Source of the DNA: Candidatus Scalindua sp. SCAELEC01
Lineage (GTDB): Bacteria; Planctomycetota; Brocadiia; Brocadiales; Scalinduaceae
Assembly: GCA_004282745.1 (NCBI GenBank)
Contig: SHMT01000005.1
Span: forward strand, 92,973 to 156,972
Direction of reading: 5' to 3'
Length of the DNA: 64,000 nucleotides
Part shown: positions 54,314 to 63,578 of the stretch, piece by piece
How the letters are laid out: each line of letters opens with the position of its first letter
How positions within the stretch are numbered: position 1 is the first letter of the stretch
Position numbers and translations under genes: made by a program
The notes under the pieces: generated by a model
The model's database searches: none
What the model saw: the letters and a program-made list of their open reading frames with translations, nothing else
Told to the model about the DNA's origin: nothing

Positions 54314-54437
54314 AGTCAACTTCAAACAAGGAGAACATTTTAGGTTTTATCCAGAAAAACTCTATTGTAATCTGAATTATTTGGATGGAAAAAGTGATAT
54401 TTATTTAAGAGTAATTTACTTAAATTCTAAAGTTTGA
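54306..54437 (+). CDS. 43-residue small open frame linking two glycan genes
   Basis: This ATG frame begins within the preceding stop (ATGAATAA overlap) and ends TTGA-overlapping a possible TTG start (54434) of the next gene. The peptide is rich in Tyr, Asn and Lys, for example FYPEKLYCNLNYLDG, with no family I recognise. The double overlap looks like translational coupling, but a chance frame is possible. Confidence 0.3.
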   Translation: MNKVNFKQGEHFRFYPEKLYCNLNYLDGKSDIYLRVIYLNSKV

Positions 54438-54460
54438 TAAAGAGAAGGATAGGTGTCAAT

Positions 54461-56554
54461 TTGGTTTCAAAAGAAAATAACAGATCATTTAAGGTAGGTG
54501 TTATTGGTTGTGGACGAGTTGCGGAGCATCATCTTAAGTTTTTACTTCAGACTAAATGTGTTGAAATTGTTGGCTTGGTTGACAATAATATTGGTCAGGC
54601 AAGACAATTAGGAGAAAAATATGGTATAACGAAAACCTTTTCATCAATGGATGAGCTCGTGGAATTTTGTCACGTCGATGTGTTGCACATTACGACACCG
54701 CCACTCTATCATTATGAACAAGCCCTTAAGGCCATCAACAAGGGAATCCATGTGTTGATCGAAAAACCTATAGCCCTTTCATTTGAAGATACACGGAAAC
54801 TTTATGAATTGGCGGAAGAGAAAAATGTAAAAATATGTCCCGATTATATCCATCTTTTCAACCCCCTTGTCTTGAAAGTAAACTCAGCTATAAAACAGAA
54901 TAATCTAGGACAGTTGATACATGCCGAAGCTTACTGGTCCATGGATCTCAATATACCTGAGCTCGTTGAGTCAATTGGCCTACACTGGAGTTACGAGTTA
55001 CCTGGGGGAGTGATGCAAAACTACATCACACACCTTCTTTATTTGGTCTTCTCCTGGACGGGGGAATCCCAGAAAATTACTACCTACTCGAGGCAGTTAG
55101 GCTCTATTCCTCAAGGTTTGACAGATCATATTGATGTTTTAATTGATGGAAAAGAGGCAACGGGTAAGATTACGCTTACCTTTTTTCCAAAACAGGCAAA
55201 CTATTATTTAAAGCTATTCTTTGACAGGGGAACTGCCACCATTGATTTTATTACTCAGACCTATACGTTTGAAAAGGTTAACAGCCTACCACGCACACTT
55301 AACCGGGTACTGATTAATTTTATGAGATCACGCCAACTTGTAGGTGGTTCAATTCAGAACATTATAGGCGTTCTTCGCAAAAAGATGGTCCCTTACCATG
55401 GACTTCAATTTCTTATCGAATCATTCTATGGTTGTATTGAGGGGGAAAACTCCCTGCCTGTTTCAAAGGAATTGGCTCTGGATGTAAGCAAGGCAGAAGA
55501 GAATATTTTGGAACATGCTGGTAAGGTCCACTTTGATAATAGCAGGAGACCATCGACGCAGGCGGGAATCACCAAAAGTGAGAAAATCTTGATCACGGGC
55601 GGAACTGGATATCTCGGCAGTGAAATTGTACGTCAACTAATAGATGCTGGCTATTATGTACGGGCATACGTTAGGAAATCCAGTCATACTGCAAGTCTTG
55701 AAGATTTGGGTGTTGAACTATTTTATGGCGATACTAGGGAGCTTGAACTGTTAAGGGAAGCAGCTCAGGGAATGGACATTATTATTCATGCTGCTGCGGG
55801 TATGAAGGGTTCTTTAGATTATATGGTAGATAGTTGCGTGAAGGGGACGGAAAATATTGCTGAGGCCGCATCACAAGCCAAAGTAAAAAAAGTGATCTAT
55901 ATAAGCTCGTTTGGTATTTATGAGTATCTGCAGACTAAGAACGGTACTATTCTTCATGAGGATAGTCAACTCGAAACCATGCCTGAAAAACGTGGTTTTT
56001 ATTCCCTGGCGAAACGCCGTGCTGAGGACATTGCGCTCTCTCACCTTACAAGTGATGGTCCAGCTTGGATTGTCTTACGTCCTTCCCGGATCTTTGGAAA
56101 TGGGAGTGATTTGGTCTCATTGGTCGGACCCAAAATAGGAAAATTGGTGATCTCTTTCGGTAGAAAAGGAAAACACTTAAAGCTTATTCATGTTAAGGAT
56201 GTGGCCAAGGCTGTCCTCTTGTCTCTTGAGAATGATTCAACAGATAATCGAGTCTTCAATATTTCCCATAATGATCAGATAACTGTCCGAGAGTTAGTTC
56301 AAAAATGTTTTAAGAAGAGTCATTTGGAAAAGTATCGTATCATCCATTTTCCATACTCAGCGGGCCTTATAACATTACTTATGATAAAGATTCTAAAAGT
56401 AATTCTGGGTAAAGGACCGAGCATGAATAAATCCCGTTTAGCTTATGTCTGTCGGGATTTGTTAGCGGATAGTCAGAAGATTCGTAATACAACAGGATGG
56501 AATCCAAGTGACTCATTGTTAAAACAACTAATGAGTGAAGTTGAGAGGACTTAA
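54461..56554 (+). CDS. Fused Gfo/Idh/MocA oxidoreductase and NAD-dependent epimerase/dehydratase
   Basis: A 697-residue two-enzyme fusion. The N-terminal half (to about 360) is Gfo/Idh/MocA: VGVIGCGRVAEHHLKFLL (NAD-binding), HITTPPLYHYEQALKAINKG and HVLIEKPIALSFEDTRK, with the catalytic Lys in EKP. The C-terminal half begins ILITGGTGYLGSEIVRQLI and continues as an extended short-chain dehydrogenase with VIYISSFGIYEY and FYSLAKRRAED (YxxxK). They are usually separate genes; together they suggest two successive steps on one sugar nucleotide, such as 3-oxidation and 4-reduction. TTG 54461 follows AGAAGGATAGG; TTG 54434 is the alternative. Confidence 0.9.
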   Translation: MVSKENNRSFKVGVIGCGRVAEHHLKFLLQTKCVEIVGLVDNNIGQARQLGEKYGITKTFSSMDELVEFCHVDVLHITTPPLYHYEQALKAINKGIHVLIEKPIALSFEDTRKLYELAEEKNVKICPDYIHLFNPLVLKVNSAIKQNNLGQLIHAEAYWSMDLNIPELVESIGLHWSYELPGGVMQNYITHLLYLVFSWTGESQKITTYSRQLGSIPQGLTDHIDVLIDGKEATGKITLTFFPKQANYYLKLFFDRGTATIDFITQTYTFEKVNSLPRTLNRVLINFMRSRQLVGGSIQNIIGVLRKKMVPYHGLQFLIESFYGCIEGENSLPVSKELALDVSKAEENILEHAGKVHFDNSRRPSTQAGITKSEKILITGGTGYLGSEIVRQLIDAGYYVRAYVRKSSHTASLEDLGVELFYGDTRELELLREAAQGMDIIIHAAAGMKGSLDYMVDSCVKGTENIAEAASQAKVKKVIYISSFGIYEYLQTKNGTILHEDSQLETMPEKRGFYSLAKRRAEDIALSHLTSDGPAWIVLRPSRIFGNGSDLVSLVGPKIGKLVISFGRKGKHLKLIHVKDVAKAVLLSLENDSTDNRVFNISHNDQITVRELVQKCFKKSHLEKYRIIHFPYSAGLITLLMIKILKVILGKGPSMNKSRLAYVCRDLLADSQKIRNTTGWNPSDSLLKQLMSEVERT

Positions 56555-56783
56555 ACAAAATATTTCAATTATTACTTTTGACAACATAAGATTTGTTATA
56601 TTGAAACTATTAAGTGTTCTAATCTATCTTTTGTGAAAACATTTCCTCTATATTTGTTAATAACTTCTCAGTTTATCTCGTTGTTCTGCTGCATACAAAA
56701 TAATGTTCTAGTAACGTCTTTGATACCAATGAACGGAAGAAGTTCGTTTATACTACTCACTTCCAGCGGAAGGATCTAATGTC

Positions 56784-57557
56784 TTGATAGAAACCTCAAT
56801 AATAACACCTGTTCATAATTCAGAAAAATTTCTTAAGGAAACGTTAGACTCAATCCTATGTCAAACGTATACTAATTGGGAATCTATTATTATAAATGAT
56901 AACTCAAATGACAATTCACTAACAATTATAGAAAAATATACTAAAATGGACAACCGTTTCAAGCTGATTAATCGGGTGGAAAATGGCGGGGCAGCCGTAG
57001 CTAGGAATATTGGCATTCAGACTGCAAAAGGGCGGTTTATTGCTTTCTTGGATAGCGACGATGTTTGGATGTCAAATAAACTTGAAGAACAGATAAAATT
57101 TATGAAAATGAATAGTGTGGAATTTTGCTATTCAAATTATTTTCATATGACAGAAAACGGTCAACTTCAGGGAAGTATTAATGTACCGAAAGAAGTTGAC
57201 TATAATCAATTGCTTGACGGATGTATAATAGGATGCCTTACTGCCATATACGATACAAAACGGATTGGAAAAGTTTTTATGCCTGAATTAAGAAAACGAC
57301 AAGATTATGGCCTTTGGTTAGCTATTACTAAGCAAGGCGTTGTCGCAAAGGGGATACAAACGCCTCTAGCAAAACATAGAAAAAGGAAAGCGAGTTTGTC
57401 TTCTCAAAAACTTAACACTATGCTTTATACATGGAAACTATATCGTGAAATTGAAGGGTTGAGTATCGCCAGTACAAGTAAACACATTACAAAGCATTTA
57501 TTAGGCGCTGCATATAAACGATTTCAGGTAAAATACAGCAGGGGGATTCCGTCATGA
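56784..57557 (+). CDS. GT2-family glycosyltransferase (2)
   Basis: A 257-residue GT-A fold enzyme with SIITPVHNSEKFLKETLDSI at the start, NWESIIINDNSNDNSLTII, and the metal motif FLDSDDVWM. VFMPELRKRQDYGLWLAI contains the catalytic acid region. A WaaE/WbbL-like side-chain or chain transferase is likely. The TTG start at 56784 follows GCGGAAGGATC. Its stop overlaps the next start (ATGA). Confidence 0.87.
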   Translation: MIETSIITPVHNSEKFLKETLDSILCQTYTNWESIIINDNSNDNSLTIIEKYTKMDNRFKLINRVENGGAAVARNIGIQTAKGRFIAFLDSDDVWMSNKLEEQIKFMKMNSVEFCYSNYFHMTENGQLQGSINVPKEVDYNQLLDGCIIGCLTAIYDTKRIGKVFMPELRKRQDYGLWLAITKQGVVAKGIQTPLAKHRKRKASLSSQKLNTMLYTWKLYREIEGLSIASTSKHITKHLLGAAYKRFQVKYSRGIPS

Positions 57558-58516
57558 AACATGTCTTAATTACCGGTGCTAATGGCTTTGTCGGTAAATC
57601 GTTGGCAGAATATTCGGAATCTAAAGGTTACATTGTTCGAGCTGCAGTACGAGAAGAAACAAAGGGTGACGGTTTCGAAGATTATACAGTTCTTGGCAAT
57701 GTTGATGAAGATACTGACTGGAAAACGGCCTTAAAAGACATCGACTGTGTAGTCCATTTGGCTGCACGTGTTCATATGATAAAAGAGACATCAACTGATC
57801 CACTTGCAGACTTTCGGAAAGTGAATGTTAATGGTACAAAAAAATTATTAGAGGATTGTGTCTCTTCCGGTATCAAGAGGTTTATATTTATCAGTACAAT
57901 TAAAGTAATTGGTGAATGTTCAGGAGACAAAGCATTTTCAATTGACGAGAGTGTGTCACCAACTGATCCATATGCAATTTCCAAATGGGAAGCGGAGTGC
58001 CTGGTCAATCAATACCATGTAGAGAAGAAGTTGGAAACGGTGATTATTAGACCACCATTGGTTATTGGGCCTGGTGTAGGTGGAAACCTGCTACGGTTGA
58101 TGAAATTAGTTAATTATTCAATTCCAATTCCACTAAGTGGCGTAAAGAATCGAAGAAGCATGGTAGGTATAAGGAATTTATGTGATTTGATTATTACGTG
58201 CATAGAGCATAAAAATGCAGCGGGAAAAACATTCTTGGTCAGCGATAACCGAGCCCTATCCACTCTGGAACTTATGATCATTATCGGTGATAAGTTAGGA
58301 AAGTCAGTAAGATATTTTTGGTTTCCTTTAAGCTTTATTAACTTTCTCGGATTTGTCTTTAGGAAAAAGAAGGACATTCAAAGGTTATTGAGTTCTCTAC
58401 ACATAAACATAGATGAAACTAAAAAGATACTTTCTTGGGAACCTCCTTTTTGTATTGAGAATGAAATCGAAATGATGGTTGAAGCCTTTAAAAAGACTAC
58501 AAGGGAGAAAACATAA
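57554..58516 (+). CDS. WbpV/WbpK-like NAD-dependent sugar epimerase/reductase
   Basis: A 320-residue extended short-chain dehydrogenase. The nucleotide site is HVLITGANGFVGKSLAEY at 3-20, then VHLAARVHMIKETSTDP, a hallmark of the UDP-N-acetylquinovosamine/fucosamine branch, and YAISKWEAECLV (YxxxK). It reduces the 4-keto group of the UDP-sugar made by WbpM/CapD relatives such as the 19532 enzyme. It lies just before the initiating transferase gene, an order common for wbpV-wbpL-like pairs. Confidence 0.85.
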   Translation: MKHVLITGANGFVGKSLAEYSESKGYIVRAAVREETKGDGFEDYTVLGNVDEDTDWKTALKDIDCVVHLAARVHMIKETSTDPLADFRKVNVNGTKKLLEDCVSSGIKRFIFISTIKVIGECSGDKAFSIDESVSPTDPYAISKWEAECLVNQYHVEKKLETVIIRPPLVIGPGVGGNLLRLMKLVNYSIPIPLSGVKNRRSMVGIRNLCDLIITCIEHKNAAGKTFLVSDNRALSTLELMIIIGDKLGKSVRYFWFPLSFINFLGFVFRKKKDIQRLLSSLHINIDETKKILSWEPPFCIENEIEMMVEAFKKTTREKT

Positions 58517-58846
58517 TTTCTTGAAATAATACTATAGCAAAGATCTTAAATAGTTGTAATACGATGTAAATCGTAATAAAACAAAGTATGCGGATAGTCA
58601 ACTTAGGGCCCAGGAAAGAATAACTTGTCGTTCTCGCTTGTCCGAATGGCTGGTAGGCCGGGCGGGCATCTCATTTTCAGGCCACCTTCGGCCGCTCTTC
58701 ACTCACAGTATCCTCGCTGTCGCTCAGGCTACGTCTGCGGTCCAGTTCGATCAGATCGAACAAATCTGATCTAAAACTGAGCGCTATAAAACAACAAGTT
58801 ATTTTTTTTGAACCCTTAATACGTATGAAAAAGTTTTCAAAAACCT
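58517..58846 (+). other. 330-bp gap with G+C-rich repeat-like segment
   Basis: Positions about 58634-58790 are strikingly G+C-rich between A+T-rich flanks, with TGTCCGAATGGCTGG (a near match to the reverse complement of 34806-34820), GGCC-ACCTTC-GGCC and the palindrome TTCGATC-A-GATCGAA. No open frame here shows a domain. It is probably another member of the dispersed palindromic repeats. Confidence 0.5.
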
Positions 58847-59839
58847 ATGATAGAGAAGAAATTGTTTTTTTGTAGTATCTTATCCTTATTCATAAGCCTA
58901 TTTTTTGCCGTTTTAATAGCAAAATTTGGCTTACGCTTTTCCTTAGTTGATACACCCAATGAACGTAGTTCACATAAACGTCCTACTCCTCGAAGCGGTG
59001 GAATTGGAATATGGTTGGCTTTTGTTTTTGCAAGTTTCCTTTTTACTGAATATATAATTTTTCCACTGTTTGCTGGAATTATAGGATTTGTTTGTCTTCT
59101 TGAAGATATCTTTGTAATTCCACAAAAGATAAGATTGGTGTTACAATTAATTATTTCTACGGTAGTTATAGGTCAATTTTTAGGAGTCTCAACTTCAGTA
59201 GTTTCGATTCTATTATTTGTATTTTGGATTATATTTGTAACAGGGACTGCAAATTTTTATAACTTTATGGATGGAATAGATGGGATTGCAGGTTTTACCG
59301 GTTTTGTCGCATTTGGGTTATTAGCGCTTTATTCTTTTGTTGTGGTCCATGAACCTGATATTGTTTTAATGAGTGTTGTTTTGTCGATTGGTTGTTTCGG
59401 TTTTTTGTTTGTTAATTTTCCAAAAGCAAAGGTTTTTATGGGAGATGTAGGAAGCATCTTCTTAGGATTCGTGTTTGCCTCGTTTCTCGTTAAACTGTCA
59501 ACAAGCATTAATGCATTTATGTGTCTTATTATGTTTCTGTGTATGTTCTATGCAGATTCATTGATTACTATTTTCTACAGATGGCAGAAAAAGGAAAATT
59601 TAATGAAGGCACATAGGAGCCATTTGTATCAATATATGTGTAATGAATTAAGAATACCTCATTGGAAAGTTTCACTCACATATGCATTTGCGCAATTGTT
59701 TTTTGGTATTTTAGCGCTACTTGCATATAACAAAGGATTAATTTGGCAGGTTATTGTTCTTGCAATATTTGGAATTATGTTTTTGATAAGTTATAAGTTC
59801 ATTAAAGGAATAAAGCCAGACCCATATTTGAGTTCATAA
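58847..59839 (+). CDS. WecA/WbpL-like undecaprenyl-phosphate sugar-1-phosphate transferase
   Basis: A 330-residue membrane enzyme of the MraY/WecA family with about 10 hydrophobic helices. Family signatures are VDTPNERSSHKRPTPRSGG near 34-52, NFYNFMDGIDGIAG near 136-149 (metal-binding Asp pair), KVFMGDVGSIFLGF near 193-206, and KAHRSHLYQYM. It transfers a HexNAc-1-phosphate from a UDP-sugar to undecaprenyl phosphate and so starts the chain. The preceding epimerase gene suggests QuiNAc or FucNAc as first sugar. Confidence 0.92.
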   Translation: MIEKKLFFCSILSLFISLFFAVLIAKFGLRFSLVDTPNERSSHKRPTPRSGGIGIWLAFVFASFLFTEYIIFPLFAGIIGFVCLLEDIFVIPQKIRLVLQLIISTVVIGQFLGVSTSVVSILLFVFWIIFVTGTANFYNFMDGIDGIAGFTGFVAFGLLALYSFVVVHEPDIVLMSVVLSIGCFGFLFVNFPKAKVFMGDVGSIFLGFVFASFLVKLSTSINAFMCLIMFLCMFYADSLITIFYRWQKKENLMKAHRSHLYQYMCNELRIPHWKVSLTYAFAQLFFGILALLAYNKGLIWQVIVLAIFGIMFLISYKFIKGIKPDPYLSS

Positions 59840-60098
59840 GATGTTTAATCTTTAGTGCGAAAGGTTGAGGTTAATATACTTGAATATACCACTACTTCTC
59901 ATTTCCCATATTCCTAACTTGTGTAGGTAAGTTTATCTTATCTGGAAACATCTACATTTGTAGCCTGCGTTTAGTGATTATCCTCAATATTGTTCCGGTG
60001 CATTTGGAGAGATTAAAAAAGCCGTGCTTACCTGATGACTCAATTTAAGCAAAAAATCCTCAATTGGCAAGTAGATACCATTACGGTAAAGATACAAA

Positions 60099-61055
60099 AT
60101 GAAACACCTAAAAATTAAAAAAATAATAATTATTTTATCAGTACTGTTGATATTCTGTTTATTATTGGCTTCGTACCTAATAATTCAAGATAGATCAAGG
60201 CATAAATCAAGATTTGTTAGTAGTTCAATGAGAATATCGAAGTCTATTGTAATGAGAGGTTTTCATACGTATTTTACATTATTTAGTGAAGAGGGGGCAT
60301 ATACAGCAACACCATTTGATGGTACAGAATTTAGATATGTGGATCTAAATCACCCATTCTTTTCGAAGATAAGGAAGGATAAAAGGATTTCCCATTTATA
60401 TAAAAATAATAGGCAAATCGACTTTTACAAAGCGGTTTTTATGGCTAATTTCTTGAGAGATCTATTTCCTCACGGTCCTCCTCATAAAAGTTACTACCGT
60501 GATAGCGTATTGGAAATGATGGATGCTGCTGAAAATGGGGAAAAATTTTTGTGTGCGGATATATCAAAAATGCTTGCGCAATTAATTCAAGCCAGTGGTA
60601 ATCAAGCAAGGATTGTCAGTTTATCCAATAGTAAAGGTAAAGCTCACGTCGTCTTAGAGATGTGGTCAAATCATTTTAATAAGTGGGCTATTATAGATGC
60701 TGACTACAATGTGTATTACCAGGATGACAAAAACATTCCTTTGTCTGCTCTGGAACTTTATCAAATCGCAAATAGTAAAAATCAAATGAATAAAGTCAAA
60801 CGTGTTGCAGGTAATTCGCTTAATACTTTACATACAAGTAATACAAAATTGATAGAGACACTTTATAAAGAAGGATTTACTATTTGGTTTTACAACAAAT
60901 GGATTGAATCGGATTTTTCACGCTGGCATCCGGCAAGATCACCGCATAATATGGGATTTTATTTGGGAAATTCGGCATTACTGAGGTTTTGCTATAGGCT
61001 TTCCAATTCAAGTGAAACCCAAGATCTTCGAAATATTGTATATGCACCACCATAA
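60099..61055 (+). CDS. Membrane-anchored transglutaminase-like protein
   Basis: A 318-residue protein with one N-terminal membrane helix (about 7-28) and the rest outside the cytosol. A papain-like transglutaminase core is suggested by LCADISKMLAQLIQASG (Cys near 157), KGKAHVVLEMWS (His near 186) and KWAIIDADYNVYY (Asp), in the correct order and spacing for a Cys-His-Asp triad. Such proteins may act as proteases, peptide ligases or structural parts in envelope systems. The C-terminal 80 residues are unassigned. Its place at the end of the glycan locus suggests an envelope function. Confidence 0.72.
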   Translation: MKHLKIKKIIIILSVLLIFCLLLASYLIIQDRSRHKSRFVSSSMRISKSIVMRGFHTYFTLFSEEGAYTATPFDGTEFRYVDLNHPFFSKIRKDKRISHLYKNNRQIDFYKAVFMANFLRDLFPHGPPHKSYYRDSVLEMMDAAENGEKFLCADISKMLAQLIQASGNQARIVSLSNSKGKAHVVLEMWSNHFNKWAIIDADYNVYYQDDKNIPLSALELYQIANSKNQMNKVKRVAGNSLNTLHTSNTKLIETLYKEGFTIWFYNKWIESDFSRWHPARSPHNMGFYLGNSALLRFCYRLSNSSETQDLRNIVYAPP

Positions 61056-61157
61056 ATCGATAATAATTTTAGAGAATTATATACGATACGATACTATACA
61101 AATACAAATTTTTATTAGCATAACTATAAATAGATTATTTTTCAGAGAGGAAATATA

Positions 61158-62006
61158 ATGGGTAGGGCTATGCCTAATTTCCTGGGTATTGGGGCAATGA
61201 AATCAGGAACGACCTGGATTGCAGAAATATTGAGCGCTCATCCTGAGATTTTTGTTGCACATGGTAAAGAACTCCATTACTTTTCGCATAAATACAGTGA
61301 AGGGATAGAGTGGTATCTTAATCATTTCCGGACAGTACATAAAGAAAAAGCAGTTGGAGAATATTCCCCATCGTATATGATGGAAAGTCAAGTTGTTTCA
61401 CAGCGAATCTATGAATTTAATCCAAAAATGAAACTAATTGTTACCGTCCGTAATCCCATGGAACGGGCATTTTCTGTTTACCGTTGGCTTATCCAGAGGG
61501 GAGAAAAGTTGTCATCTTTACATGATGCAATTGAGAAGTGGCCTGGTATAGTTTTAGATGGACTCTATTTTCAAAAATTGAAACCATACTGGGATCTCTT
61601 TTCAGATGATCAAATTCATATTGTTCTCTATGAAGATATTGAGAATAATGCTATCAAGGTACAAAGAGATCTTTATCAGTTTTTAGAAGTAGATAAAGAA
61701 TTTAATTCTAATTTGGCAGACACCGTTGTAGGGAAAACCATTTCTCCACGCATTCAAACCGTTGAAATAATACGTTCTCACATTCATACCTGGACAAAGC
61801 AACATAACGTCGCTTTTATTATAACATGGGCAAAAAAAATTGGCATATCTCAGTTGTACCGCCGTTTCAATGATAAATCCGAGCAGGACAGTATGCTGAC
61901 ATCGGAAGACCGAAAAAAGATATATCCGTACTTTGCTGAAGATATAAAGAAGTTTCGCGACAAAACGGGCTTAGGTATATCTTTTTGGTGTGAAGAATAT
62001 CGGTAA
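61158..62006 (+). CDS. PAPS-dependent sulfotransferase (6)
   Basis: A 282-residue heparan-type sulfotransferase. PNFLGIGAMKSGTTWIAEIL at 6-25, KELHYFSHKYSEG, GEYSPSYMM, and LIVTVRNPMERAFSVYRWL near 93-112 are all family elements. GAGAGGAAAT precedes ATG 61158. It is related in layout to the 50047 enzyme. It is the last clear sulfotransferase in the locus. Confidence 0.9.
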   Translation: MGRAMPNFLGIGAMKSGTTWIAEILSAHPEIFVAHGKELHYFSHKYSEGIEWYLNHFRTVHKEKAVGEYSPSYMMESQVVSQRIYEFNPKMKLIVTVRNPMERAFSVYRWLIQRGEKLSSLHDAIEKWPGIVLDGLYFQKLKPYWDLFSDDQIHIVLYEDIENNAIKVQRDLYQFLEVDKEFNSNLADTVVGKTISPRIQTVEIIRSHIHTWTKQHNVAFIITWAKKIGISQLYRRFNDKSEQDSMLTSEDRKKIYPYFAEDIKKFRDKTGLGISFWCEEYR

Positions 62007-62215
62007 CCGTCGAGAGAATCAAAGGGTATGAAAATATTTGTGTGAACGATAGCCATGGTGAATTTGAATGTATTTCGAAATATATTAGGGTGAGAGTTTT
62101 GCGTGAGGAAACCTTTTGCCGCACACACTAACCCTACAGCAAAATCTGTGACAACATTCCACTACACGAAAAGTCAAGGTTCTATAAAATAAGTATAAAG
62201 TCAAAAGGGGGGCAT

Positions 62216-63568
62216 ATGAAGGCAGAAAACAAAAAAGATTCTAACAGAAGAATTCAGGCTATTGCCACATCACTACAGAGTCAATTCAAATCTGGTAATA
62301 AATTTAAGGCAATATTAGTAATGATTCGATTGTTAGGGGGACTGATTAAGCGAATAATGTCTGAACACCGAACTACTGAAATTGCAGTCAATGTATTTAG
62401 GGAACTTACTCATGTTTTTTATAACCGGAAGATTTGTTTGGAAGACCCAATCGTGAAAATGAGTATCAACAACGGAGACAAAAGTTTGGAATATTACCAA
62501 AGCGAATTCAATAAAAAAAATTCGAAATATTATAAATTGTCTACGATTAATACTCTTATATTCAATGCAGCACTTGACAATGAGGGAGTTTTGTGGGTCA
62601 TTTCCTCAAATAAAGTATTAAAAAGTTACAACAAAGGTGATACTTGTGAAGTAATTTATGAATTTGATGAAAGCATCAGAGGTATTTTTATTTCGTCAAA
62701 AAATTATATTTTTACTTCTTGTGGTGGATGTTTGTACAGAAGCAAAAATGCAGGACAAAGTTTTGAGAAAATATTAACTTTTTCGGAAGAATTTACTGTT
62801 TTAGAAAATAGATCAATTACTGAAGATGATAAAAAACGGTTATTTGTTGGAGAATATGGCAACAAAAGAGATACTAAACAAAATAAAATTGTTAACGCTT
62901 GGATTTATTGGAGTAATGATGATGGCGATTCTTGGGAGAAAACAGATTTTTTATGCAAAGATGGCGCTACACATGTTCATATGCTCCAATTTAATCCGTA
63001 TGAAAAAAAGTTGTATCTTGCAGAGGGTGATAGTAAAAAACGTTTATGGGTAAACGAAAGCATGGAGTGTTTCTCAAAATTTTACAAATCAAATAATAAC
63101 GAAAAAAAAGGTTGGAGGTTGTTGCGAAAGGGAATGATCGACACTGGAGGGTATTTATGTATGACTGGATTTGAGAATAGTACTTATTTGGGAACTGATT
63201 ATGCCGGCGGAATAAATTTTCTTGTTCACTTTGATGATGATTATAAATTTACAAAATATTCTATGACCGGTAAGTATAGGAAGAATCCAATAAAAAAACT
63301 TGCGATTATGAAAGGATCTTCAGGAAATGAAATATTTGGTTTTTCACATAATCAGTTACACTCTCATAAACTTGGAAACGGTACTTTTTCTTTTAACGAA
63401 AGCACGGGAGAAGCAAAATTGATAGTTGATCAAAGGTATTTTTATAAAAAAACAATGTTTGTTGCTCCGGCAAAACCTTTTGATGTAAATTGTTTCCTTT
63501 TTATAAAGTTTGGTGAAGTAACGATGCGTCTTGACTTTATTGGATCCACTGACGCATCTGACATTTAA
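62216..63568 (+). CDS. Asp-box (BNR) repeat propeller-like protein
   Basis: A 450-residue protein without clear signal peptide. Several Asp-box loops occur: LYRSKNAGQSFEKIL near 175-189 and WIYWSNDDGDSWEKTDF near 230-246, with weaker ones later (KRLWVNESMECFSKFY). Asp boxes mark beta-propeller blades in sialidases and sortilin-like proteins. Catalytic arginines of sialidases are not obvious, so a binding or structural role, or an unusual glycan-active enzyme, is possible. The first 110 residues are helical and unassigned. The IS remnant begins 11 bp after the stop. ATG 62216 follows AAAAGGGGGGC. Confidence 0.65.
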   Translation: MKAENKKDSNRRIQAIATSLQSQFKSGNKFKAILVMIRLLGGLIKRIMSEHRTTEIAVNVFRELTHVFYNRKICLEDPIVKMSINNGDKSLEYYQSEFNKKNSKYYKLSTINTLIFNAALDNEGVLWVISSNKVLKSYNKGDTCEVIYEFDESIRGIFISSKNYIFTSCGGCLYRSKNAGQSFEKILTFSEEFTVLENRSITEDDKKRLFVGEYGNKRDTKQNKIVNAWIYWSNDDGDSWEKTDFLCKDGATHVHMLQFNPYEKKLYLAEGDSKKRLWVNESMECFSKFYKSNNNEKKGWRLLRKGMIDTGGYLCMTGFENSTYLGTDYAGGINFLVHFDDDYKFTKYSMTGKYRKNPIKKLAIMKGSSGNEIFGFSHNQLHSHKLGNGTFSFNESTGEAKLIVDQRYFYKKTMFVAPAKPFDVNCFLFIKFGEVTMRLDFIGSTDASDI

Positions 63569-63578
63569 AATTATTTTG

